The notes under the pieces were generated by a model. It was not told where the DNA came from, made no database searches, and saw only the letters and a program-made list of their open reading frames with translations. The translations under genes were made by a program, and so were the position numbers. Below, in pieces: positions 52,780 to 64,000 of a DNA stretch of 64,000 nt (positions within the stretch are counted from its first letter, which is position 1; every line of letters begins with the position of its first letter). The DNA lies in the NCBI RefSeq assembly GCF_020921035.1, contig NC_063160.1:22973095-23037094 (forward strand). The letters are read 5' to 3'. The stretch comes from Rhodamnia argentea. Taxonomy: Eukaryota > Streptophyta > Magnoliopsida > Myrtales > Myrtaceae.

Positions 52780-52950
52780 CGTAAACGAAGAAAAACTTTC
52801 ACGGTCAATGTTGGCCAATTAAAATTGTTCGGATGGATTGAATTGACACAAATACAAAAAGGTTTAAGACTCAATTGGCAAAAATAAAATGTTTGAGATT
52901 GAATTGACACAACCGCAATAGGTTTAAGACTATTTTGATAATTTTCGCTC
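52780..52950. mobile_element. Right-arm fragment of the same inverted-repeat family
   Basis: The phrases TTGAATTGACACAAATACAA, AGGTTTAAGACTCAATTGGC and TTGAATTGACACAACCGCAA, then AGGTTTAAGACTATTTTGAT, match right arms of the elements above. No opposite arm is seen, so this is a partial copy. Confidence 0.5.
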
Positions 52951-53059
52951 CATCCTCCGGGAACAATTCTCAGTTGCTATTTTCTTTCATGGAGCAATTA
53001 AAAGCAAGGCCATTCACGTTGGAATAGGAAGGTCCAGCGATGATTTTTTTTTTGAAAAA

Positions 53060-53180
53060 AAAATATCCCACATCACTTGATAAATGCATCTTATACGTTC
53101 TCTTTATACACATATAATCTCCCTCTACCTATTAATGAAGCTTTTGGGTTGGACTGTTTAAATGGTATCGGAGGCCGAGG
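53060..53180 (+). mobile_element. LTR retrotransposon remnant with a PBS-like site
   Basis: The sequence TCCCACATCACTTGATAAAT ... GGGTTGGACTGTTTAAA reads like the 3' part of a plant LTR. It is followed at 53163-53174 by TGGTATCGGAGG, close to the initiator-methionine tRNA primer binding site TGGTATCAGAGC. No gag or pol follows, so it is a solo LTR/TRIM-like remnant. Confidence 0.45.
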
Positions 53181-56100
53181 TTGAGGCAGGTGCTATCTCG
53201 CATGCACATGTGTCCACCTCTGTTAATCAAATTCTACGCGCCATGTATCTCAAACTTTTAGGTTAGACTTTCCAATAAATTTTTTAACCTTAACCCAATG
53301 GTAAGCTAGATCGAGATTGCGCCTAATAGGAACCACACCCGAAATCTCACACTTCCCGAAAAAAGTGAAATCCCGCTCATTTTGTCAATTCAATAGATTC
53401 CTTGTCTATCATGAAAATTGTGTTGCACGCTAGAATATCACCTCGATGGGGGTGAATATTTGATTTTAGCAAAAATTCATTAATTAATACGAATATATGA
53501 CTATTAAGTTGATTATTGTCGAAATTGATCGAGAATAGAGTTTGAATATTTTCAGTGGTATGATGATGTTCTCCAATGCACGCATATTTTATGGTGATTC
53601 AGCTTAGTACAAGCCTATGGTCACTCTCTAACGCTGACAACTTAAGGATCTCAATTTGTAACTCGGATTTTACGGATTTGAGTGATGATACTCAAGTTTC
53701 ATAGGTCTCACTATCTCACTGTGATCACCCTTTCAACACCTTTCAAAGGTCACAATTTGTAGCTCACAAAAGACATGTATGAAGCTCTCTTCAACTTTTC
53801 AAATTTGTGATTCTTGATCTCTCTTTTCTCTTTGGCACATTGGTCTCCTTTTATACTCCACTTTCAATTTACCCCGTTGGATAATTTTCAAAAGATCACT
53901 CTCCAATCAACCGTTGGATGAGTTTGCTAAAGGAAGATTGACTAACCGTTGAGGGATAAAATTAGAATCTTTGTCAATTTGATCACCCATACAAACAAAT
54001 TTTGATTTCCATTAGTAGAATTCTTCGTTTAAGGTGGTAGCTTGACTTGTGAATAATTGCCAATCAATCAAGATGTCAACAATCTTTAAGATTTAAGATC
54101 AATCATTTTTTTTATACTATAAAATCCAAGCCAAATTATTAATTGTGATGATATAAGTAATGGGTTTATGTTTGAATACAAATCCATAAATAGACTTTGT
54201 AATCTGACGATATTCAGCTTTCGCATAGAGTATGGGGATATTAAATAAATCCCTTGAGGATGTCCACTTATAAGTTCAGCTGATATCCATACTGTAGCTT
54301 TGATAATATCCACGAAGTAACCTTTTGAGTAGGATTCAATAAATTTCTTTTCAAGAGTAACACCCGAAAAAAAACGCTTGAATGCATTTACCAGATTCAA
54401 GATAAATTAAGAATAATTTTGTCATTTTCAAAATATATTAAGAAGTTTTCACAACAAATTGATTGTGGCAGGACAATTTCCTTTTGTCATGAAGGGGATG
54501 TGGAGAATATGAGTGAAATTTTCCGACCAATATATATATATGAGTGAAATTTTGAAAAGGAGGAAGCAGGTGCACCACATTTAATGGGGGGAGCCAACCA
54601 CACCCCTCATCAAAATTGCTGAGCTGCCATAAAAGAAAGCCACGGGAGAAGGAATCTCTAACTGAATGGCCCCTCTTTGTTTTCTTTTTGATAAGAGGAA
54701 TGGACCTCACCCATTCCTCCTCTCAAGTCACCATCCAAACAAGGCCTATCCCTTTCTCCTCACTTTCCACTTGAAGAGTTTCGATTTGGTCAATGATCTT
54801 TCTATCTTTATTATGTTATCGTAAAAGGAAAAAAAAGAAGAGAAAAAATCAAACAAGTAAAAGACGAAAATGCCCTTAATCAGCTTAAAGATTAGGTCTT
54901 TTATTGAGACTGACATACCCACTTCATGCCCTTATTTGAGAAAATGAGAGCATTCCAAATCTTTATTTGGAATTTTTCCGATAAAAATCTTGCAACTTAA
55001 CAGTAAAAGTACTTTCTTTACATTTTCAAAGTACAATACATAAATTACCCCAGTTGTTACTAGTTAATTAGCCAATTTTAGCTAATATTGCAGCACATCA
55101 ACTGCTAGTGATAGACAGCCTTCTGAGGTGGGAGTTTTGAGATTCAAGAGAGCTTGAAAGTCCTGGGAAGCATGGATTCCAATTGGGCACGAAGTGGTCC
55201 CATAACATATCTACTGAGAGGGGCACAAAGCCTCTGCCGTGTGCCCCATCTGCCAGAATTCTGTAGGGTTCGTAGTGGAATCGGCTTGAAAGTGGAGGGG
55301 AAAAAGGAGATTTCTCTTTCACCAACAGAATCAGATTTGTACGTTAGGTTGAAAGTTTCAATCCTTTCAACCAAAAAAAAAAAAAAAATAGGAACAATGA
55401 TAGCCGACTTCTATGGCCCATGAAGTTTCACATCTTTCTACCTAGGGTTAAAAAAATGAAGTCCCGCATGAAACATATTATCCACTCACGGCTAATCTCT
55501 CTTCGATTTAGCCAAGTCTAAATTTCGAATGATTTTCTTCTATCGGTTATTGAATACGGAAAGTCGATTCGCTGAAGAAGCATTTCTCGGTATGACCGGT
55601 AAGCTTTGATTTCGAATCCATATCGAGCTTTGCATTGATCATGTTGACTCGTTCCTATAAAAGAAATACGTTCTATTGTCTCCATCGATCTGTCGATTCT
55701 GTCCTATCATCACGAAAGCATAATAAGATCAGGCTCATCATGGTTCCTACATCTCTAAAAAAGTTTTCATTTAGGCATCAGTAATTGATAGCAAGTGGGT
55801 CCGATCCCCATCACGGACACTTGCCAGGAAAGAAATGTAAATTAGGAAACCCAACTGCTTAATTAATTCAGGAGTATCATTAAAGCACATAAAAATTAAG
55901 AGGACATGATTTGAAAGTAGATGAAAATAACCCATCTCCTTTGCTTTAGAAAGCAGAAAACCCGCGGACGCTGGTGCTATAAGGTCGAAGCTTTTCCCCC
56001 AGCTAGTGATGTTAGAGATCACGCTTGTTTGGCGTTTAGACCGTCCTTGATTGGGGACTTGGCGGCTCGCCTGGGCTCCACCGAGATCCGAAGCGCGAAA

Positions 56101-56802
56101 CAGTGAGTTCGGAAAAAGCCTGACCTGATCGAAGTTGATCGAAATCGAACCTGCCTTTGCCGAAAAGCAATATGCTACTCTCGCCATTGACGCTGCTTTG
56201 GTGAGAAAAAGACTGGCCGAACCAGAATGTGAGGAAAACGCCTGCATACTAACGAATTGATGTGTCTCCCGCATTTTGGGAAAGTGGGTTCATTTCCAGA
56301 AGCTGTGTCCCGAGTTTTACCCGAAAAGCTCGAAGTCGTCTTGGGTCCAATCTTCCTGCCCACCTACCAAACTAATACATTCACTCTAATCGAGGAAAGC
56401 CTGCCGTGCAAGGAAAGTTTGCCTGCATAGCTTTTCCAGCTAAAAGAGTTAAAGTTGCACTGCAAAATAATACAGAACAGACGGTCGTGCAACAGGCTGA
56501 ATTGACGTGGTTTGGTAAGAAGCAAAACGAGTGAGGCTGAGCAATTGGAAGGGGAAAAAAAGAAAGCATTGCTGCGACATCTGTTCGTCATGGTGAGCCA
56601 AGTGCGACCAATGCAGGGGCCTGCATGTGCACGGGCACACCGATCCATCCTATCGGACAAACAAACTTTAGAACTTTCATGTGACACTTTCGAGATGAAA
56701 AGAACAATCCAATCATGTGACGGGCATCCTATGTACAAATTCCGACAGACTTGCAAGTCCGCTGAGAGTATAATTACAATGAAGGTGTGTGAGACTTAGC
56801 GC
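53181..56802. other. Intergenic DNA, no recognised gene
   Basis: The longest frame is 167 codons on the minus strand (55771-56274). Both strands in 55930-56330 stay fairly open and of mixed composition, so a degraded or unrecognised gene cannot be excluded, but I recognise no family and see no supporting splice sites. The remainder is AT-rich. Confidence 0.3.
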
Positions 56803-59800
56803 TCAGCTTCTCGTGGAAGGCCCAAAGTACATGCAGATAGGTGGGTTGATCCTGAAGATAGAAAGTACTGCCGAGGGGATTGTCCAAATCCCATCACCGC
56901 ATATTAGGCCTGAAGCAACGGCCCCTGCAAAGTCCTCTGCATCCTTCCTATTAATTCTCTCCCAGATGAACAATATTACGGTCCCAACAAACATGTCGAT
57001 CGCAAAGTAGGCTCCAATGTAGAATGGGACAGCCATAGCCATTGGAATGGGGATGAACTGCGAGACCTTCTTGGGAGTCATGTCCCTCAGGAGGTTTACA
57101 GCCAGAGCTGCCACAAAAAACCCTAGACACATGGGGAGACAGTTCTTGGGAAGCTCAGAGAAGCCCTCGATGCCCAAGATTGCCATTTCCCTGAATATTA
57201 CAGCATATGGTGCTTTGTATGGTCCATCAGGTGCCCCGATATCAAAAGCAGTCCAAAACAACCAAAATGTGAGTGGGGCGATGATACAACCCATGGCCGT
57301 TCCTACCAGCTGACTCACAAACATGGATTTTGCAGATGATAAAGTTAGGTAACCAGTCTTGAAATCTTGCATAAGATCAGCTGCTGTTGAGACAATGGAC
57401 ATCATAACCCCACATGCTGCTAAACCAGCTACCACACCCCCATTAGACCCGACCAAAGACGCAACCATGAAGAGTCCAATCTTCCCATAAGTTGACGCCA
57501 AACTCCAATCCGTTAGGCCAGTACCATAAGAGTTGCAGAAGGCAAGTGCAGGAGCAATAATGTAAGAACTTAGAACCAGATACCACCGAAGAGGTGGAAA
57601 AAGCATTGGAATTGCAACGGTGGATATTGCAGCAAGGCCCAGATAGCCAGACGCTGCAAACCAGGAGGGTATTCGATCTTTCAAAAATATCTGATCTCTT
57701 TTCCTTTGCTCCATCACTATCTTGGAACTCTCACCGTCTGTATAATTCATAAAAATCAAACGCTAGACAAGAGCTATATAAGGGGAAAAAGGAGAGCCTA
57801 TGGATTGATGTTCACGGACAATGCTCTTCCACAGGCACTAAATAAAAGTGAAATGAAATGACTCTCGCACTAGTAGAGAAGATACCTTCATTGTACATTA
57901 CAACTAAAGATAAATGCTCCTTTTTCAGAAAATGGAACTAAAGATGTTTAGAAAAACCAGAAGAAGACAACACAAGCATTCAGAGTCTACTAATGTCCTG
58001 ACCAGGTACCTCAGAGTCAATAATTGAAGCTCGAGATGTATGTTCTTTTTTTAGTCGGTGCTGATTAGATAACCTGATCTTAAAGATCAATTCAGCAATC
58101 AGCTGAAACATCAATGGTGACTCGAAGAAGCAGTAGGTCTGATGCAGGGTGCTCACTAGAATATGCAATAGATTGGCCACATCAATTATAGCTCACAAAT
58201 AGGTTTCAGATGCATTTGATTTTATGAATTCATTATCTAAGCAATCATCAATAGATGAGAAATCCATCCCATCATGAAATGACAATGAGTATGCCAATTT
58301 CTCATCCACTAGCCTCAATTATAGAAAAGCAACACGATTAATGTCCTTACCAAGAGCCTCCATGACGATCGGCAGGTTGCTAGTCTTGCTGCCTTTGTTG
58401 AACATCTCTTTAACAGTTATTCCTATTATCTTGATCAAATTGTAGAGACCATCCCCGAGAATGAGCGAAATAGCTATGAAAACCTGAAACAGAAAGGAAA
58501 CAGAGAGGGAAGTTGCTCCTAAGCGAGTAAGCAATGAGAAAATTTCACAAAAAATGTGCCATCTCCTACTCATCCTCATCAGCCAAGACAACATTTTGGA
58601 AGCAAGCACATTAGCAACAAAACTTGTGCTCGGTGCTTATCTAATAGTACATATGGATCCAAGCTAGTAATTAACATATATGTTCTTGCACAGTACCTTA
58701 TAACCATAGAGACCTTTGAAGTCATTGCTGCCAAGATCAGCCGGATACCAATCCCCAGCGTGTTTTGAAATGAAAGGCCAGAGGAAACCCCATGATATAA
58801 TTGCCCCAAGTAGAACAGAGCAGTTAACTATGTGGGGACAGATTAGACCACATCCAACATAAGTTGGGCTAAAGTCAAAATAGAACCTGCATGAAGAGTG
58901 CGATGCATGATCAGCGCAAACACCTCAAGCAGTTTATCGAGTGCCTGAAGTAAAACATGCAAAGTCGACACTGAAAGGCAGGCAAGCATGTGTGGATGAG
59001 AGAGAGAGAGAGAGAGAGAGTTACGTGTTCTTAAACAGAGTCAAGCCAAGGCTGGGGAAATTATCAAATCCACATGAATCGCCAATACCACTGAAGAACC
59101 ACTTGAAGCAGCTCCATGATAGACTTATGCTCAAGTACTTTCCAAGGCAACTAACTTGCTTGCTGGAAAATCAACACAGCAGAAAATCATATAACGCACA
59201 ATTAGTTACGAGGGATTTAACAGTTTGTATAAGGAACCTTTTAACACTTTAAGACTAAATTGAGCGAATGCAGACTACAGATGGGAAATGTTTTCCAGTC
59301 CCATTATTTCAATAGAATCCCAATCATCTCAAATTTATAGCTGCCTGCAAGCTTGAAGCTCCTTGCAAGCAGAAAGTAGAGCATATAAAGCATATGGTTC
59401 CCTTCAGCCTTGCTTACCCAGCAAGTTCAGCTCCACTGTTTGTGTGAAAGCTGTTTATTAGCATAGCTGTTGCAGTGCCACTTGGATAAGTAAGTTTATA
59501 ATCCATGACCATAACCTGTGACAATCGAACAAAGAAAAAGAGAAGATTAGGACTGGGTGACATGCAGTAGTGCTAGTGATACTTGCAAATATATATTTAC
59601 AGAATAATAATTCAGATTTTAGCATAGTAAACCTACAAATCAAGTATGTACATTCATAAACTGTTCCACTTAAAGTATGGATAAGTTGCATTTACCGTCA
59701 CCAACCTTTCGAAGAGGAACAAGGCTAAAGAGCCCAAGAAAGCTGACAACAAACAAGAATCCAATCATCCACCCCAACCCTGGGTTTATAACATCTGCTG

Positions 59801-60841
59801 CCCGATTACCAGGATAATCAGCACCGATGAGCTGATATGTCCTTTCATCCATTGCAATCAAGTATGAACCGAATCCACCTGACAATAATCAAACATGAAG
59901 TTAAGCCTGTGGAAAATATTAAAGTGATAATCGAAATTTATGTGGGGAAAAAAATACTAAGAAGATGTTCGAATGGGAAGTTGATCAGACCAGTTATGCA
60001 TCTGTATCTCCTCGATGACCTAACCACACATCAGAATCATAACAACAATCAACAATGTAAGCCCGCTGCCATCCATCTCCATCCATCAGATGATGGTGCC
60101 TCTTTATTACTATACTAAGCAGGAAACTAATTTTCTTTTTGGTTTGAAGCAAAATTCCCCGAATAGACACGCCGCCAGAAATTGTCAACGTGAAGTCTGG
60201 ACGGTCATAAACTTGATAATTCTAATCACACAACAAAGCTTTAATTCCATTAGCACTCCAAAAGATGTCGCCAACGATAATAGCAACCGCCCCTGGAACG
60301 GACAGAAATGCATGGCGATTCCACTACAACAGACAAATTAAAGCTTTTTAGCAACCATTTGATTCCTTAATGCAGCTCAGCCTAACAGCTCACAATGCAA
60401 TCAGCATAGAAAAAACACTGAACCAATCTATATTGAGTTCTTTCACCATTCATATCTCGGCAATGCCAAAAAAAGGAAAGAAAAAGTAAACTGACCGCTG
60501 AAAGCCAGCCCATAGCACGCCACCACGCAGGTCTGGATCACCGTATTCTCCTGGCGAGTGAACGGCGCGACCGAGAGGCCCAGCCGCGACAGGAGCCCCG
60601 TCCATGACTTGACGAAGAAGAACCCTAGCAGCCCGGCGGCAACGTTCAGGGACGGTATGATGCCGACGGTCAGGTTGAGCTTGTGCGTGATGATGCAGAA
60701 CAAACTCCCCAGCACGGCGCTGACGACGAGCCCCCGGACCGTGATCTGGTCCTTCCAATCCGGGATCCTCTCCTCCCCGCCGTCCCCGTCGACGCTCTTG
60801 CCCGAATCGAGAAGCAACGGCTCCGATATCTCGGTACCCAT
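56803..60841 (-). CDS. YSL6: Metal-nicotianamine transporter YSL6-like (OPT family)
   Basis: Minus-strand exons 60841-60496, 59878-59706, 59515-59418, 59162-59025, 58886-58697, 58483-58351 and 57737-56803 join to 670 residues, all GT-AG. The protein is an oligopeptide-transporter-family polytopic membrane protein. Family stretches include [115 protein letters not shown] and the end [17 protein letters not shown] proteins move metal-nicotianamine complexes; YSL4/YSL6 have been reported in internal membranes and linked to iron and manganese. The start [10 protein letters not shown] matches YSL6; a longer in-frame upstream extension is not family-like. The length equals the YSL norm. A CT microsatellite lies a few bases after the exon 4 donor. 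Confidence 0.95.
58999..59020. repeat. Short (GA)n microsatellite next to a YSL6 splice donor
   Basis: The coding strand reads ACGTAACTCTCTCTCTC immediately after exon 4, which ends at 59025. Length variation could change donor context. Confidence 0.8.
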
Positions 60842-61360
60842 CGAAGGGCGAACGTGCACAGAATCCCACAAGTGGGTGAGACAGAGAGGATCGAGCGAGA
60901 GCGCGATGGGTAAAATTGACTGATCTGACGACGATGGAGAGAGAGGGGTTGACGCGCGAAGGGAAGGGCAGATACGGCGAGGCTGTGAATTGAAGAGCTG
61001 TTGAAGAGCTGTTGAAGAGCAGTTAGGTGGCAAATGTTCCAATGAGGGTTGGGGTGGCTGGGCCGGGCCAATGGGGAGACGCCACGTAGAAAGTGTTATA
61101 TTTAGCAGCGTTCCCTATTTTGGCTTTGCCTGGTGATAGGCATCGGGAAGCTGAAAATTGGAGATACCGAGGATTCCAGGGGCTGACTTTCCGACAGGGC
61201 GTGGGATTGAGGGCCGTTACAGTTACAGCCTCGCATTTATTGTTCTTTTTTTTTTTTTAAACTAGAGGAGTTAAGCCTCTCCCGAGATGCCGCTTGCGTC
61301 GCGCCGCCGCCGCCACCGTCTGGTACGTTGGACTGGCAGTGGCAATCGGAACAGGAAAAG
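60842..61360 (-). promoter_or_regulatory. YSL6-like 5' leader and upstream region
   Basis: The segment between the start codon and the transposon at 61370 has no independent gene. A direct repeat GAAGAGCTGTTGAAGAGCTGTT occurs at about 60995-61018. A GCCGCCGCCGCC run lies near 61300. Promoter status is inferred from position. Confidence 0.4.
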
Positions 61361-61369
61361 TAACTAAAA

Positions 61370-61881
61370 GGTTAATACCATCGAAAAATCATAAAACAAA
61401 TTTATCTCAAATTATTTTTTTTAATCACGAAAACCTTAAATTGGTATGATTGTGACAAATTTACCCTCCAAAATTATTTTTTTTACTATCAAGAAATCTT
61501 AAACTGGTACACATGTGATAGATTTACCTTAAATTAATTTTTTTTACCACAAAAACCCCCAAACTAATATATACGTGATAAATTCACCCTCCGTTAAATT
61601 TGGATAATACCATGAAAAATTTTAAAATGATACACATGTGACAAACAAAGAGTAAAAATCCCAAACCGGTACATCCGTCAATTACCACGTATCATACAAC
61701 TTAGCACTTTAATGGTTACATTTAATGAAAATTAAGGGAGAGTAAATTTGTCATAAATGTACTAGTTTGGGGTAAAATTGTCATAAGTGTGTCGGTTTGA
61801 AATTTTTTGTGGTTAAAAAAATAATTTGGGGTAAATTTATTACATACGTTACCAGTTTGGAGTTTTTCGTGGTATTAACCC
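61370..61881. mobile_element. Mutator-like MITE with 9-bp target site duplication
   Basis: Termini are GGTTAATACCATCGAAAAA (left) and, reverse-complemented, GGGTTAATACCACGAAAAAC (right). The flanks carry TAACTAAAA at 61361-61369 and again at 61882-61890. The inside consists of degenerate tandem units of about 65-70 bp with 'aaactggtacacatgtgata' and 'aatttaccct' phrases. Non-coding. Two relatives sit in the tandem duplication at 10503-10930 and 11758-12180. Confidence 0.85.
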
Positions 61882-61904
61882 TAACTAAAATGACCAGAGG
61901 TGGG

Positions 61905-62080
61905 GAATTTCGATTCCCTTTATTTCCCAAAAAATAAATAATTAGAAAAATATTTTCTTGAAAATGATTGTTTATATTGCTTACGTAAATGGATAAACGG
62001 AAACTAACTCTCATCGTCAACAAAAATATTTAGACATAAATCATTATCTATAATAAAAATATCATTGATTAGCTATTTAT
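61905..62080. repeat. Fragment related to the 632-1226 element
   Basis: GTCAACAAAAATATTTAGAC near 62018 matches GGTCAACAAAAATATTCATAC near 733, in similar AT-rich context. No complete ends are visible. Confidence 0.35.
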
Positions 62081-62193
62081 TTCAAGTGAGACAAGTCGTG
62101 ATTTTTCATATAGGTATCTATTTAAAATATTTATTTTTCGCAAAATAATCGGACCGCCCTCCAATTCCTTGATTCTTCTTGAGCTGTGTTATG

Positions 62194-63248
62194 CTATGTT
62201 ACACGGATACGCCCTCCCGAGAGATTTTTGCGTGTCGAACATGTGTCCGACAAGCTCGGACACGTCGGGACACTCTCAAACACTCGTTGACCACGCGTCC
62301 GAGATTCTAACATGCGGCCAATGAAAAGGACACGCTAGGACTCGTGTGTCTTGAGGTAATTTGGGAAAGTTTCGATCTTTTAGGGGCAAAAACTTATGCG
62401 TCTTGGTGATCATTTTGGCCTTTCGGCACCGAATCGAGGTGAGGATCATGGACTTGAGGGAGGAGTGGGTCTACGTGGGTGAGGTGGGGATAGATGTAAG
62501 AGCCGTCTCGGGAGAGGAGCTTGTCGAGGAGGATGGAGGACATGGCGTGGAGCTCAAGTCTCGATGTGGGGGTGATTGTGCAGCAAGTGCGTGAGCAATT
62601 GGGATCGGTCTACTTGGTGGCGAGGTTGAAGAAAGAGTTGTGCAAGCGATCGGAGCTCGCTGGAGGACCATCGCAAGTTGCGCTGGAATGAAAAGTAAGG
62701 AGGTAGGGGGTAGGGGTAGGGTTAGGGTAGGGGTGGGGGTGGGGGGCGGAAAAGAAAAGTAAAGGGTGATTAGGATTTTGGGAGGTTTTTAATTTTTGTT
62801 TTATTCTTTTCTTAAAAAAAAAAAAAAGAGGAAGGGTAAGGGGGAGGTTGAGGATGTCATGCTGTGCCTGGGAACTTGGTGGAATTGGGTCCGTAGTTCG
62901 GACTACGAACTAGTGATTTTTTCTCATTGTTATTTTATTTTATTTTTTGAGAAAAAAAAAAAGAAAAGTATGGGTGGTGTCTTTGGCTTCTTTTAGTGTA
63001 TTTATTATTATTTTTATTAATTTATATTTTGAAGGGAAATGGGATTTGTCATGAAATGGTTGATCATTATTTGTAGTGTAAATTCATCCTAAGCTCTTTT
63101 TTATTATTTATTTACTTGTGAAATCATAAAAATATAAAAATATATATTTAATATACAACGTGTCTCAACATGTAGGAATTCTTTATTTTTTGAAAAATCA
63201 CATGTCGACGTGTCGTGTCGTGTCGCGTATCGTGTCCGTACAACATAG
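62194..63248. mobile_element. Non-autonomous DNA transposon (hAT-like) with exact 8-bp target site duplication
   Basis: The ends are CTATGTTACACGGATACG (left) and, reverse-complemented, CTATGTTGTACGGACACG (right). Both flanks have GTGTTATG (62186-62193 and 63249-63256). Subterminal sequence is rich in GTGTC(C/G)-type motifs (for example GACGTGTCGTGTCGTGTCGC). The interior contains a GC-rich block (62440-62690) that could be a captured gene fragment, and a G-rich block at 62701-62747. No transposase is visible. Confidence 0.82.
62701..62747 (+). repeat. Telomere-like G-rich tract
   Basis: Irregular repeats of GGGGTA, GGGTTA and GGGGT over about 45 bp (AGGGTTAGGGTAGGGG in the middle) inside the transposon at 62194-63248. 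Runs of three to six G make a G-quadruplex possible. Confidence 0.75.
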
Positions 63249-63256
63249 GTGTTATG

Positions 63257-64000
63257 GCCTCGATGGTCTGATAAGTTTGCCAATTGCGCAGCGAGCCCAT
63301 CTTTGAATGGGGTTGGACATAAATTTGTTGGCTAAATTAAGAAAGCTTTCGTTCTATTAACCAAGGGAAAAGCTTATGGGCTCAGCTCTGGCCCAATTAC
63401 ATCTGTCATGGAACTATCTTATCTTTTGACTAAAGCCGAATTTTCCTCGCACCAGTTGAGCTGGAGCTGGCAGTGGCCACCGCTGGTGGTGGCTGGCCCA
63501 CCGGCACGATGTCATGAATTCGAATCCGCTCGCAACGACAACGCACGTCTCCCGTATTGGCCTCTGATATCTTGATGGGGACGGCTTTGCAATTTGGCGG
63601 CCACTAATTATACACTCTGGATTTAAGACCGAAAGAGAAAAAGAACAAAATTTGTGCCCTCTGGATGCAATGAACGGTCAAGATCCACCCATGTCACGCG
63701 TCTTCTTCATCACACAAACCCTAATTCTTATTTGACTGAAAGATTTCTGCAGCAGCTCCACCAGCCACCCATCCAACGCCGTGGACTGAGCATTGCCCCC
63801 TGCTCACCGCTACGGATTGAGTTGCCACTGCTGTCGCCAGAACTGACAACAGCACCACCACCTCCTCCACCGCCGCCGCCGCCAAGGAGAATACAATGCC
63901 GGCACCACCATGCTAGGTTGAGGTCGCGCGGAGGCCGGCCGTGATGTCAAATGGAGGCTGATCCAAGAGCGAGAGACAAATAGACAGAGTGAGATGAAGT
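63257..64000. other. Right edge, no recognised gene
   Basis: A plus-strand frame at 63654-63944 (96 codons) ends in a proline run from a CCACCGCCGCC repeat and shows no family resemblance. It may be part of a gene that continues past the window, but nothing supports this. Confidence 0.3.

Noticed and set aside
60450-61071. Frames of 121-139 codons on both strands over YSL6 exon 1
   Set aside because: Alternate-frame shadows; the YSL N-terminus lies in one frame only.

Overview
This window looks like nuclear DNA of a flowering plant (eudicot). Genes are split by GT-AG introns, coding exons sit in AT-rich introns and intergenic DNA, and the proteins are plant-specific families (YSL metal transporter, TCP factor, GRAS factor, ACR ACT-repeat protein, membrane-anchored ubiquitin-fold protein). 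I suspect a woody rosid such as a Myrtaceae species, but that rests only on the general look of the repeats. A RAM1-like gene argues against Brassicaceae.

Layout: 0-2.5 kb holds transposon and GC-rich repeat DNA. Next are a DHHC S-acyltransferase on the minus strand (2576-6690) and about 7.5 kb of transposons, including a 1.25 kb tandem duplication (10212-12681). A 7-exon type II membrane protein follows on minus (14394-18263), then a three-exon MUB gene on plus (21371-25518), a RAM1-like GRAS gene on minus (26201-28370), eL8/RPL7A on plus (29511-31878), and a four-ACT-domain ACR gene on minus (34328-37217). A gene-poor, repeat-rich stretch of about 9 kb precedes the intronless class I TCP20-like gene on minus (46240-47268). 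Another repeat-rich stretch of about 9.5 kb follows, then a seven-exon YSL6-like gene on minus (56803-60841), and the window ends in transposons.

Exon coordinates were set by hand from splice sites, phase continuity and family knowledge; every model closes in frame. The genes do not form one pathway. Their order (S-acyltransferase, membrane protein, MUB, TCP20, YSL6) matches, as far as I remember, Arabidopsis chromosome 3 from about At3g26935 to At3g27020, with RAM1, eL8 and ACR lying between MUB and TCP20.

Most notable observations: (1) an in-frame TAG in the RAM1-like gene where the family has tyrosine, followed by an intact 27-codon conserved GRAS C-terminus; (2) transposons with exact 8- or 9-bp target site duplications at 8380-8807, 38512-39350, 61370-61881 and 62194-63248; (3) a transposon flanked on both sides by a roughly 140-bp direct duplication at 50166-51090; (4) a probable GC-AG intron in the membrane-protein gene; (5) conserved gene order with Arabidopsis.
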